A DNA stretch of 60,474 bases from the NCBI GenBank assembly GCA_035539855.1, contig DATLHO010000175.1, forward strand, positions 1 through 60,474. Reading direction: 5' to 3'. The translations under genes were made by a program, and so were the position numbers. Position 1 is the stretch's first letter, and every line of letters starts with the position of its first letter. Source of the stretch: DATLHO01 sp035539855 (lineage in GTDB: Bacteria; Bacteroidota; Ignavibacteria; OLB7). Positions 47,877-55,357 of this stretch are shown here, one piece after another. The notes beneath the pieces were generated by a model, which was not told the origin of the DNA, searched no databases, and worked only from the letters and a program-made list of their open reading frames with translations.

Positions 47877-49904
47877 ATGACTGAAGAGGATCGCCCGGCG
47901 AGCACCGAACGGTTCATCCTCGGCGACGGCACGCTCGCGTGCGTCGTCGAGTGGTACCGGGCGCCCGGACACGACGCCTACGGACTGCTGCTGGCCGCGC
48001 CCGGCCGGATGGCACGGCGCGAGGGAACGCTGCTGTGGCATCCCGAGCATGCGCTGCGCCGCACCATGCTGACCATCGTCATCGACGGCGCGCGCCACGC
48101 GCCGGGGCAGGATTCGACCGAAGTGTTCCGGGAGGACGATCGCGTCGTCATTCGATGGCGAGCGGGCGACGCCGTGGTCGAGGAGCGATTGCGCGTCATC
48201 GTGCAGGTGCTGCAGCGCGAGGTGACGGTGCTCGGCGCAACGGGCGACGTCCGCGTCGAGGCGGCGCTCTACGGCAATCCACTGCTCTTCGACGAGTTCT
48301 CGTCCGACGGACATCTCGAGGCGCGCGGCCTGACGAGCATCGCGCTCCTCGGCGGCCAGCCTTTCGAGCGCTTCGTGGGCGCCACCGCGATCACACAGCC
48401 GGACGGCGCCCGCACGTGGCGGTTCGAGTACGTCTCCCCCTGCGGTCACGACGCGCTCAAGGCCCTGAGGGATCGCCACGACGCCGACCGCATCGATGGA
48501 CCGCTCTCCGCACACGACACGTTTGTCGTCGGTCCCGATGCGTCGCGAGCATTTCCGCTCGACGCCGCTGCCGGCACGAGCCCGCTGTCGCGTCTTCTCG
48601 CGATCTCCCGCACCTCGATACGAGCCGCCGTCTCGCACGACGGCCGATTCAACGCGTCGCTCTTCCAGTACGAGTTCGAGTGGGGACTCGACGCGGCGAT
48701 GGTCGCCTCCGCTGCGGCGCTCGGCGGTGACGTCGGACTCGCGCGCGAGATCCTCACGAACCTCCTCACCCGCCTCTCGAACGACGACGGGATGGTCGCC
48801 GAGGCCGGTCGCTTCCGCGGCGGCGAGCTCTCGGAGCTCAACGGCAACGGGGCCGCGCTCGACGCGGTGTGGCGCTACTGGCTCGTCACGCGCGACGACG
48901 AGCTCGTGCGCCGGCATTGGGACCGCATCGTGGCGATCGCCGAGTATCCGCTGCGCGACGAGTTCGCGCACGAGAGCGGGCTTCTGCGCACGCAACGTGA
49001 TTTCTGGGAGCGGTTTCCGTGGCAGGGAGTCGGCGACGGGTTCGAGCTCGGTCACCAGGTCTTCTGCGCCGTCGGACTCGACGCCGCTGCCAGCCTCGCC
49101 GCGATCGTCGGCGACGAGGCGAGCGCAGCGCGTTGGCGAGGCGCCGCCGCGACGATTCGCACCGCCATGCTTTCGCATCCCATGCTCTCGCTCATCGACG
49201 GCGGCCGCTTCATTCGGCGCAGGCTCGTCGACGGCCGCATCGAGGATTCGCTCATCGCCGATCCGTCGTGGCGTCGGGACGAGTACGCTCCATATCTCCC
49301 ACCGACGTACGACACGTCGCCCCGCGCCTGCGAGCCCGACGTGACCGAGGTGCTGCCGATCCTCTACGGACTCGTCGACCCTCGCTCGGAGATCGCGCGA
49401 GCCACGCTCGACGCCGTCGCGACACTCTGGACGCCCGTCGGCGGCTACTCGCGCTACAACGTCGCGTCCGAGCCCGACTCACCGGGCCCATGGCCCTTCG
49501 CCAGCGCGATGGTCGCCGGGGCCGAGCTCGCCGCCGGACTCGCCGATCGGGCGCAGAGAACGATCGACTGGCTCGTCGAAGCCGCGGGAGCCGGGGGAAG
49601 CTGGCTGGAGTACTACGGCGAGCGCGAGTCACCTCCGCTGCCGCCGGTCGGCATCATCGTCTGGGGATGGGCGCAATTCATTCTCCTGGCGATCGAGTCG
49701 ATGGCCGGCGTGCGCATCGATCGCGACCACGTGCGCATCAATCCGCGGATGTCTGGCATCGCCCACGTGCTGCGCATCGGCAAGCACTCTGTGCGCCTCG
49801 TCATCGAGGGGCTCGCAGAGGCATCGCTCGACGGCGAGCCGTGCTCTCAGGAGGTCATCATCCCACTTCCGCTGAGCCGCGATCACGATGTCCACTTTCA
49901 CTAG
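47877..49904 (+). CDS. Six-hairpin glycosidase, glycogen-debranching-like
   Basis: A 675-residue cytoplasmic protein without signal peptide. The N-terminal roughly 230 residues are beta-rich; the C-terminal roughly 430 form an (alpha/alpha)6 toroid as in amylo-alpha-1,6-glucosidases and GH15/GH63-type enzymes (FQYEFEWGLDAAMVASAAAL; AEAGRFRGGELSELNGNGAA LD; FASAMVAGAELAAGLADRAQ; WLEYYGERESPPLPPVGIIV W). Acidic residues that could act as catalysts (EFEWGLD, YYGERE) are visible. It lies 36 bp after the SSS gene and overlaps the next gene by 17 bp, so it probably acts on the glycoside imported by that transporter. The exact GH family was not determined. Confidence 0.8.
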   Translation: MTEEDRPASTERFILGDGTLACVVEWYRAPGHDAYGLLLAAPGRMARREGTLLWHPEHALRRTMLTIVIDGARHAPGQDSTEVFREDDRVVIRWRAGDAVVEERLRVIVQVLQREVTVLGATGDVRVEAALYGNPLLFDEFSSDGHLEARGLTSIALLGGQPFERFVGATAITQPDGARTWRFEYVSPCGHDALKALRDRHDADRIDGPLSAHDTFVVGPDASRAFPLDAAAGTSPLSRLLAISRTSIRAAVSHDGRFNASLFQYEFEWGLDAAMVASAAALGGDVGLAREILTNLLTRLSNDDGMVAEAGRFRGGELSELNGNGAALDAVWRYWLVTRDDELVRRHWDRIVAIAEYPLRDEFAHESGLLRTQRDFWERFPWQGVGDGFELGHQVFCAVGLDAAASLAAIVGDEASAARWRGAAATIRTAMLSHPMLSLIDGGRFIRRRLVDGRIEDSLIADPSWRRDEYAPYLPPTYDTSPRACEPDVTEVLPILYGLVDPRSEIARATLDAVATLWTPVGGYSRYNVASEPDSPGPWPFASAMVAGAELAAGLADRAQRTIDWLVEAAGAGGSWLEYYGERESPPLPPVGIIVWGWAQFILLAIESMAGVRIDRDHVRINPRMSGIAHVLRIGKHSVRLVIEGLAEASLDGEPCSQEVIIPLPLSRDHDVHFH

Positions 49905-50754
49905 ACCTCGACGCTCGATGCAGATTCCGCGCATCACCTGGACGCACGTCGCATCAGGTGCCGGCATCATGCGACGGGCGGGCATCATGCCGTTCGCGGC
50001 TCTGGCATCACTGACGGTGATCACGCTTCTGACCACGATCACAGCGCGCGCGCAGACGGTCTACGCGGCGGTCTGGGGCGATCCTCGATCGGTGGTCGGC
50101 TCGAGCACGCTCAACAGCGGACTGTTCCGCAGCGCCGATCGCGGCCGCACGTGGACGCATCTCGGACCGCAGAACCTCAAGACGTTCTCGATGGACGCGG
50201 TCGACTCGGCTCGCGGGCGCATCCTGTTCATCGCGGCCGGCAACGGCATCCACCGCTCGCTCGACTCCGGACGTACATGGAGAATCGTCACCGACTGGCG
50301 GATCACCGAGGTGCTCGACGTGCTCGTCGATCAGTCGAACCCGCGTCGTCTCTATGCCGCGACGGCCTTCGGCGTCCGGCGCTCGAGCGATGGCGGCGAC
50401 ACGTGGGATGATGCGACCGGCGTCGCGAGCGAGGGATACGCATCGGCGCTCATGCGGCGCGGCGACTCCATCGGCGCGGTCGTGCACGTCGTGGATCCTT
50501 CGACGAACACGCGCGTGCCGCGCCTGCTCTGGTCGACCGATCACGGAGCCACGTGGCTCGCGGAGCCCGGCGTCGTCAGCGATCCGCCGCGGCGAACGAT
50601 CGACTCCTCCGCGGTAATGACCGTCGTCGCGGCAGGCACGGACTCGCTGGCCGGCACCTGGGGTCGGGGAGTGTACCGCGGCCACGCCAATGACTGGACG
50701 CCGAGCGGGCTCGAAGGAACGCAGCTCTGGAGACTGATCGTGAAGGAGTACTGA
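49888..50754 (+). CDS. Secreted BNR-repeat (sialidase-like propeller) protein
   Basis: A 288-residue exported protein. A signal peptide is clear if translation starts at the ATG at 49969 (RRAGIMPFAALASLTVITLL then ARAQ); the ATG at 49888 adds a charged N-tail and overlaps the glycosidase. Four BNR/Asp-box repeats are visible: SADRGRTWTHLG, SLDSGRTWRIV, SSDGGDTWDDA and STDHGATWLAE. No sialidase catalytic set is complete, so it may bind glycans rather than cleave them. Its stop shares one base with the start of the next gene, which has AAGGAG in front. Confidence 0.82.
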   Translation: MSTFTRPRRSMQIPRITWTHVASGAGIMRRAGIMPFAALASLTVITLLTTITARAQTVYAAVWGDPRSVVGSSTLNSGLFRSADRGRTWTHLGPQNLKTFSMDAVDSARGRILFIAAGNGIHRSLDSGRTWRIVTDWRITEVLDVLVDQSNPRRLYAATAFGVRRSSDGGDTWDDATGVASEGYASALMRRGDSIGAVVHVVDPSTNTRVPRLLWSTDHGATWLAEPGVVSDPPRRTIDSSAVMTVVAAGTDSLAGTWGRGVYRGHANDWTPSGLEGTQLWRLIVKEY

Positions 50755-52643
50755 TGAGCCATCGCACATCGAATGCTCGTGAGGCGCGCGCGCCTCGAGC
50801 GTGCGTTCTCGCGTCCCGCGCGGCGATCGTTCTGGCGTCCGGCGCGGTGATCGCTGCGGGCGCGCTCTCGTTGACCGGCTGCTCGTCGACGCGTCCGGTC
50901 GTAGCAGAGACGGCGACCGCACTTCCGAGGGCCGCACCGAGCGCCGCGCAGCGCGAGCACGTTCTTCGCACCGTCGCGGGTTTCAAGCATCTCGGCTTTC
51001 AGGTCGTCGCGGCGCGGCTCCGTCTCGGCGTCGATACGGCGCTGGCGTGGCGGCAGCTCGACACGCTGCTGGCGAAGCCGACGGGCGACATCTTCTGGAT
51101 GTATCCGGCGACCGGCTTCTACCTGACGATGCGCTCGAAGCTCGACGATGCCTGGCGTGAGCGCTTCCGGCGGACGTGGAAGACTTACACGCCCTATCGC
51201 GGCGACACCGAGAACCACTTCCTCATGTACTACACGTCGCTGCTGCTGATGAGCCAGGAGTGGCCCGCACTGCCCGGCAGCGAGTGGTTCAACGGGAAAT
51301 CGTCGCAGGAGAATCTCCGCGAGGCGACCGAGTACCTCGAGCACTGGATCGACGAGGCCGTGCGGCTGGGCCCGACCGAATGGGACTCGCCGCGTTACGC
51401 GTACTACTACATCACGCCGCTGGTGCTGCTGCGCGACTTCGTCGCCGACCCGACGCTGCGCCGGCGTTGCGAGATGATGCTCGAGCTCACGCTCGCCGAT
51501 TACGCCGCCGAGTATCTCGCCGGCTCGTACGTCGGCGCACACTCGCGCGATGGTGACGGGTCGGTCGTCGATCCCCGGCGCGCCGAGGTCACCAGTTACG
51601 CGCAACTGTACTTCACCGACTCGATCGCGTTCGTGCTGCCGGATCTGGCGTTCGCGGCGATGAGCGACTGGCAGTGCCCGCCGATCATCCGCGCGATCGC
51701 CCATGACCGCGACTCGTCGTACGTGCACACCGAGACGAAGCGCTCTCGCGCGCGGATGCGCTTCAGCGCCGAGCGCTTCACGACGGTGCGCAAGTACGAT
51801 TACATCACGCCAGATTACGCGCTCGGCTCCATCCAGGGCGGCGTGCACCAGCCGATCCAGCAGCACACGTGGGACGTCACGTTCGCGGCGCCGAGACCGA
51901 ACAACACGCTCTTCGCGCTGCACCCGACGTGGTCGGCGGAGGAGCTCGGGACGTTCTTTCCCGAGGATCCCACGCTGATGATCGAGAGCGTCGCCCGTGC
52001 GAAGGCGAGCTACACCAACCCGAACAAGTGGATCGGGGGATCGCCCAACGAGCGCGTGGCGCAGCACGGAAGCTCGCTTGTCGCCGAGTACGCGATACCG
52101 GCGGGCGACCCGGTGCAGAGCGTGAGCCTCTTCCTGCCCATGAGCGCCGACACGATCGTGCACGACGCGAGCGGGTGGTGGTTCGTGCGCTTCGGCGATG
52201 CGTTCGTCGCGGTGACGGGTGGCGACTCGAGCACGGTCGAGGGACCCTGGCGCCGGGTGCGCACAGGGCCAACGGCACCGAACGGCGCTGTCGATTCAGG
52301 CCGCGTCGCGGCCCGCTTCGACGCGACCGTCGTCGGCGTCGTCGTCACCTGCGCGCGCGCCGAGGACGTCGACTGGGCGGACTTCGTGCGCAACGTGCTC
52401 CGCAGTCCTCACGATCGCGTCGAGCCGCTTGGCGGCGATCGCGCGCGCTACACCATCGTCGACGGGCTCGGCGTCGAGCGGCGACTGACACCGCCCGACG
52501 CGGCATCGCTTTACGAGTCCCACGCCGGCGCCTCCTTCGACGGACCGCACATCCATCAGTCGGCGGGCGCGTCGACCGTGAAGCTGCGCTGGGGGCCCCG
52601 TCGGCGCGTTCTCGATTTCGATCGGGTCGACATTCGCCAGTGA
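50754..52643 (+). CDS. Lipoprotein, putative polysaccharide-lyase-like alpha-toroid
   Basis: A 629-residue lipoprotein: residues 1-43 are a signal ending in the lipobox LTG|C. Residues about 70-330 are helical (LRTVAGFKHLGFQ; NHFLMYYTSLLLMSQEWPAL; AYYYITPLVLLRDFVADPTL) and resemble the (alpha/alpha)n toroid of heparinase/alginate-lyase-type enzymes; residues 340-629 are beta-rich (QPIQQHTWDVTFAAPRPNNT). No family was recognised with certainty. AAGGAG precedes the ATG. With the SSS, glycosidase and BNR genes it forms a four-gene carbohydrate-handling operon, this protein probably standing on the membrane surface. Confidence 0.72.
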   Translation: MSHRTSNAREARAPRACVLASRAAIVLASGAVIAAGALSLTGCSSTRPVVAETATALPRAAPSAAQREHVLRTVAGFKHLGFQVVAARLRLGVDTALAWRQLDTLLAKPTGDIFWMYPATGFYLTMRSKLDDAWRERFRRTWKTYTPYRGDTENHFLMYYTSLLLMSQEWPALPGSEWFNGKSSQENLREATEYLEHWIDEAVRLGPTEWDSPRYAYYYITPLVLLRDFVADPTLRRRCEMMLELTLADYAAEYLAGSYVGAHSRDGDGSVVDPRRAEVTSYAQLYFTDSIAFVLPDLAFAAMSDWQCPPIIRAIAHDRDSSYVHTETKRSRARMRFSAERFTTVRKYDYITPDYALGSIQGGVHQPIQQHTWDVTFAAPRPNNTLFALHPTWSAEELGTFFPEDPTLMIESVARAKASYTNPNKWIGGSPNERVAQHGSSLVAEYAIPAGDPVQSVSLFLPMSADTIVHDASGWWFVRFGDAFVAVTGGDSSTVEGPWRRVRTGPTAPNGAVDSGRVAARFDATVVGVVVTCARAEDVDWADFVRNVLRSPHDRVEPLGGDRARYTIVDGLGVERRLTPPDAASLYESHAGASFDGPHIHQSAGASTVKLRWGPRRRVLDFDRVDIRQ

Positions 52644-52683
52644 CCGACCGAACTCGCACGTCAGGGCCGACTTTTCACCGCAC

Positions 52684-52714
52684 GCTTGCATTCCGGCCAC
52701 GACCGCTGTATGTT
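52684..52714 (+). promoter_or_regulatory. Promoter candidate TTGC-N19-TATGTTCG
   Basis: TTGC at 52684-52687 and TATGTTCG at 52707-52714 are 19 bases apart, the same spacing and -33 box as the yceI promoter. It lies in the gap between the lipoprotein gene and a 33-residue ORF at 52905. Confidence 0.5.
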
Positions 52715-52904
52715 CGCAACCGCTGACCGTCCAGTCCGCATCGTGAGCACGGGTACGCTTACGACCGCAGTGGTGTCCAACCCGATCCCCCCTCCCCTGT
52801 ACACCCTCAGACAGACGCATGTCCGAGCTCGCATAGGCACTTGGCGAGCTGAGGGACCGCGACGCGTTCGGCACACACTTTTCTCCCTGGGCAAGGAGAT
52901 AATC

Positions 52905-53006
52905 ATGGTTACCGAAGTTACCAGGCGCAAGACGCGTCAGGATGTTCTCATTCTGGCTGCGGTGTTCTTCGTGTTGTATCTGCTGAACTGGGTCACGTCC
53001 TCGTGA
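52905..53006 (+). CDS. 33-residue single-pass membrane peptide
   Basis: A very short gene: basic N-terminus (VTEVTRRKTRQD), one hydrophobic helix (VLILAAVFFVLYLLNWVTSS), stop. It is supported by AAGGAG six to seven bases before the ATG, one of the best ribosome sites in the window, by a promoter candidate about 190 bases upstream, and by its place in an otherwise empty gap. The Arg/Lys-then-helix pattern suggests an inner-membrane peptide. No known function; it may be a small partner of a transporter. Confidence 0.6.
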   Translation: MVTEVTRRKTRQDVLILAAVFFVLYLLNWVTSS

Positions 53007-53121
53007 TCCGACGGTAGGACCTCACAACAACCACCCCCCACTCAAGACTGGATTTCGTCCGGAAATCACGAGCGTGCGCATCGACGCGCGGGCGCCGGCC
53101 GTGCCGTATCTTCTGCGATGC

Positions 53122-54231
53122 ATGAGTGATCGCATCCGACTCGCGGCACTGCTCGGGCTCGCTCTCGTCGCGCTCGCGACCCTGGGCGTGATCGTCTACA
53201 ACGTCGTGGCGAACGATTGGCGCCTCGTCGGCAACCCGCTCGACCTGTCGTTTCTTTTCGGAGACGACGAGCCCGAGCTCGATGTCGACGGCCGCTCCGT
53301 CGTGCACTCGCGACGCTTCGGTCCGGACTCGATCGGCGTGATCCGCATCGAGACGCGGACGCTGCGCGTGCGCGTAACCTCGACGCAGACGTCGCAGATC
53401 GAGGCACGCTTCGCGCTCGACGGTGACGCCACCGACTCGAGCATCTTCGCCTGGTCGGCCGAGGCCGCATCGGGCGAGCTGCGACTCGGCGCCGCACCGA
53501 ACGGCGCGCCCGGCAATGCCTCGGGCTCGCTCGAGATCACCATCCCATCGACATCACGCATCGCCATCATCATCGTCGCGCACGCGGGCGAGATCTCCGT
53601 CACGAACGTCTCGGCCGGCATCGACGCGACCGCGCTCGGCGGCTCGATCGAGCTGACCGGCGTCAACGGGCGGGTCGCCGCGCGCTCCGATGGCGACATC
53701 GTTATCGACGCCTGCAGGCTCGACAGCGCCGTGCTCATCGCCGCCGGTGCCGTCAGCCTGTCGCTCACAGAGGGAGCAGTGCACGCCGAGGCGTCGGAGA
53801 TCGCCGCCGCACGACACTTCGGCTCGCTCGACGCGACCGCGCGCGGCGCGATCCGCGCCGAGATCCTCTCGCGCGATGCGCCCGTGCGCCTCGTCAGCCA
53901 TGAGGGGAACGTTGCGCTCCGCGTGCTCGACGGCGCGCGCTTTGCCTACGATGTCGACGCCCCCTCCGGATCGATCGTCGCGAACGTGCCGTTCGATTCG
54001 CTCACCGAGGAGAATGCGACCGAGCATCGCGTGCGGGCGACGATGAACGGCGGCGGCGTGCCGGCGGTCATCCGCGCCGCGCGCGGCAACGTCGAGATCC
54101 TTCTGTTCGAGGCGGCTGAAACCAGCGAGCGACGACTCCATGTGGAACCAACTACGCGCCGTGCCGCACTGGCTCTCGGCGCTGTTCGATCGCTGTCCGG
54201 CGGAGCACGACGGGCGGTGGAAGGACCGTGA
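53122..54231 (+). CDS. Membrane-anchored DUF4097-like beta-helix protein
   Basis: About 369 residues from ATG 53122. One N-terminal membrane helix (LAALLGLALVALATLGVIVY), then a repetitive beta-strand domain with the rhythm typical of DUF4097/adhesin-like proteins: IRIETRTLRVRVTSTQTSQI, LEITIPSTSRIAIIIVAHAG, IDATALGGSIELTGVNGRVA, RSDGDIVIDACRLDSAVLIA. Probably extracytoplasmic with a short anchor. It is followed within 5 bp by the phosphodiesterase gene. Function unknown; related proteins often pair with envelope regulators. Confidence 0.78.
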   Translation: MSDRIRLAALLGLALVALATLGVIVYNVVANDWRLVGNPLDLSFLFGDDEPELDVDGRSVVHSRRFGPDSIGVIRIETRTLRVRVTSTQTSQIEARFALDGDATDSSIFAWSAEAASGELRLGAAPNGAPGNASGSLEITIPSTSRIAIIIVAHAGEISVTNVSAGIDATALGGSIELTGVNGRVAARSDGDIVIDACRLDSAVLIAAGAVSLSLTEGAVHAEASEIAAARHFGSLDATARGAIRAEILSRDAPVRLVSHEGNVALRVLDGARFAYDVDAPSGSIVANVPFDSLTEENATEHRVRATMNGGGVPAVIRAARGNVEILLFEAAETSERRLHVEPTTRRAALALGAVRSLSGGARRAVEGP

Positions 54232-54235
54232 CGTC

Positions 54236-55147
54236 ATGATCGTCGCGCACCGTGGCGCGGCGTGCGACGAGCCGGAGAACACGATCGCCGCGCTCGACGT
54301 GGCCCTGGCGCGCCATCGGTGCTCCGCCGTGGAGATCGACCTCAGCATGACGCGCGACGGCGAGATCGTGCTGTGGCACGACTGGGATCCGACCGACACG
54401 GTCTCGATCGCGCGGCAGAACGGTCTCGAGGAGAACGTCCGCTGCCGGCCGATCACGCCCGAGTCCGGCTCGCGATGGCTCCGCCTCGTCAACGAGCTCG
54501 ACCTCGACGACCTTCGGAAGCACTTCGGCTACGGGCTCAAGGAGGTGGGCTCGCCCCGCCTCGAGGCGCACATCCCGACGCTCGCCGAGTTCCTCGTCTG
54601 GGCGGCTCAGCACCCGGAGCTGCGACACGTGCACTTCGACATGAAGATCCCGTCGCGCCAGGTGGAGCTCGTCGAGCCGATGATGGATCGCATCGACGCG
54701 CTCATCGCCGAGCACGAGCCGGCGTTCCGGATCATCTACTCGACGCCGCACATGAAGGTGCTCGAGGCGATGGAGCGACACGCCTTCCATCCCAACTACG
54801 CGTTCGATGTCGAGACGCCGTTCGGCATCGTGCTGCGCCCGTCGCGCTTCAGCTCGGTGCGCACGGCGATCCGCTTCAAGAACGCCTTCGGCACGTCGAT
54901 GCATCCGAAGGTCACGACGTTCGCGCCGTGGACGACCTACAAGCGGGTCATCCGTGCCGACGTTCGATTGCGCGAAGCGCACAACCGCAGCAACCCCGAA
55001 GTGCCGATCGAGCGCGTCTTCGCGGCCACGCTCAACGAGCGCGACCTCATCCGCTGCCTGATCGCCATGGGGATCGACGGCCTCATCACCGACTGTCCCG
55101 ACATCGTGCGCGAGGAAGCCGAGCGGGCCGGCCGGCAGGTCTGCTGA
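54236..55147 (+). CDS. Glycerophosphodiester phosphodiesterase family protein
   Basis: About 303 residues with a GDPD TIM barrel. MIVAHRGAACDEPENTIAAL carries the HRG and EN motif, CSAVEIDLSMTRDGEIVLWH DW holds the metal-binding ExD and the catalytic HD, and GIDGLITDCPDIVREEAERA closes the barrel (the GI/TD-P end motif). The family hydrolyses glycerophosphodiesters to glycerol-3-phosphate and an alcohol. An ATG at 54140 would overlap the upstream gene by 92 bp and add 32 poorly conserved residues, so 54236, four bases after the previous stop, is preferred. There is no signal peptide, so it is cytoplasmic. Confidence 0.88.
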   Translation: MIVAHRGAACDEPENTIAALDVALARHRCSAVEIDLSMTRDGEIVLWHDWDPTDTVSIARQNGLEENVRCRPITPESGSRWLRLVNELDLDDLRKHFGYGLKEVGSPRLEAHIPTLAEFLVWAAQHPELRHVHFDMKIPSRQVELVEPMMDRIDALIAEHEPAFRIIYSTPHMKVLEAMERHAFHPNYAFDVETPFGIVLRPSRFSSVRTAIRFKNAFGTSMHPKVTTFAPWTTYKRVIRADVRLREAHNRSNPEVPIERVFAATLNERDLIRCLIAMGIDGLITDCPDIVREEAERAGRQVC

Positions 55148-55200
55148 TCGTGCGGTCCGGCACGTTTTCAGATTCGGAGGAATCCGGCTTAATTGCTTCC

Positions 55201-55341
55201 ATGTCAACAGAGCCTCTCGACCAGCCGAAGGAATTCCCGCACTGGAACCGTGTCTACGCCGCGGTGATTCTCTTCACGGTGCTGACGATCGTCGGCCTCT
55301 GGCTCTTCTCCAGGGCATTCACTCCAACGGCGCTCCAGTAG
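55201..55341 (+). CDS. 46-residue membrane protein preceding an SSS transporter
   Basis: A short gene hidden in a longer shadow frame. The product has a hydrophilic start (STEPLDQPKEFPHWNRVYAA) and one membrane helix (VILFTVLTIVGLWLFSRAFT). It lies 16 bp before the SSS gene and in the same orientation; small single-helix proteins are often encoded next to SSS transporters (for example DUF485/YhdT-type partners) and may be subunits. No strong ribosome site is seen. Confidence 0.6.
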   Translation: MSTEPLDQPKEFPHWNRVYAAVILFTVLTIVGLWLFSRAFTPTALQ

Positions 55342-55357
55342 CGGAAGCAGGTCGCGA

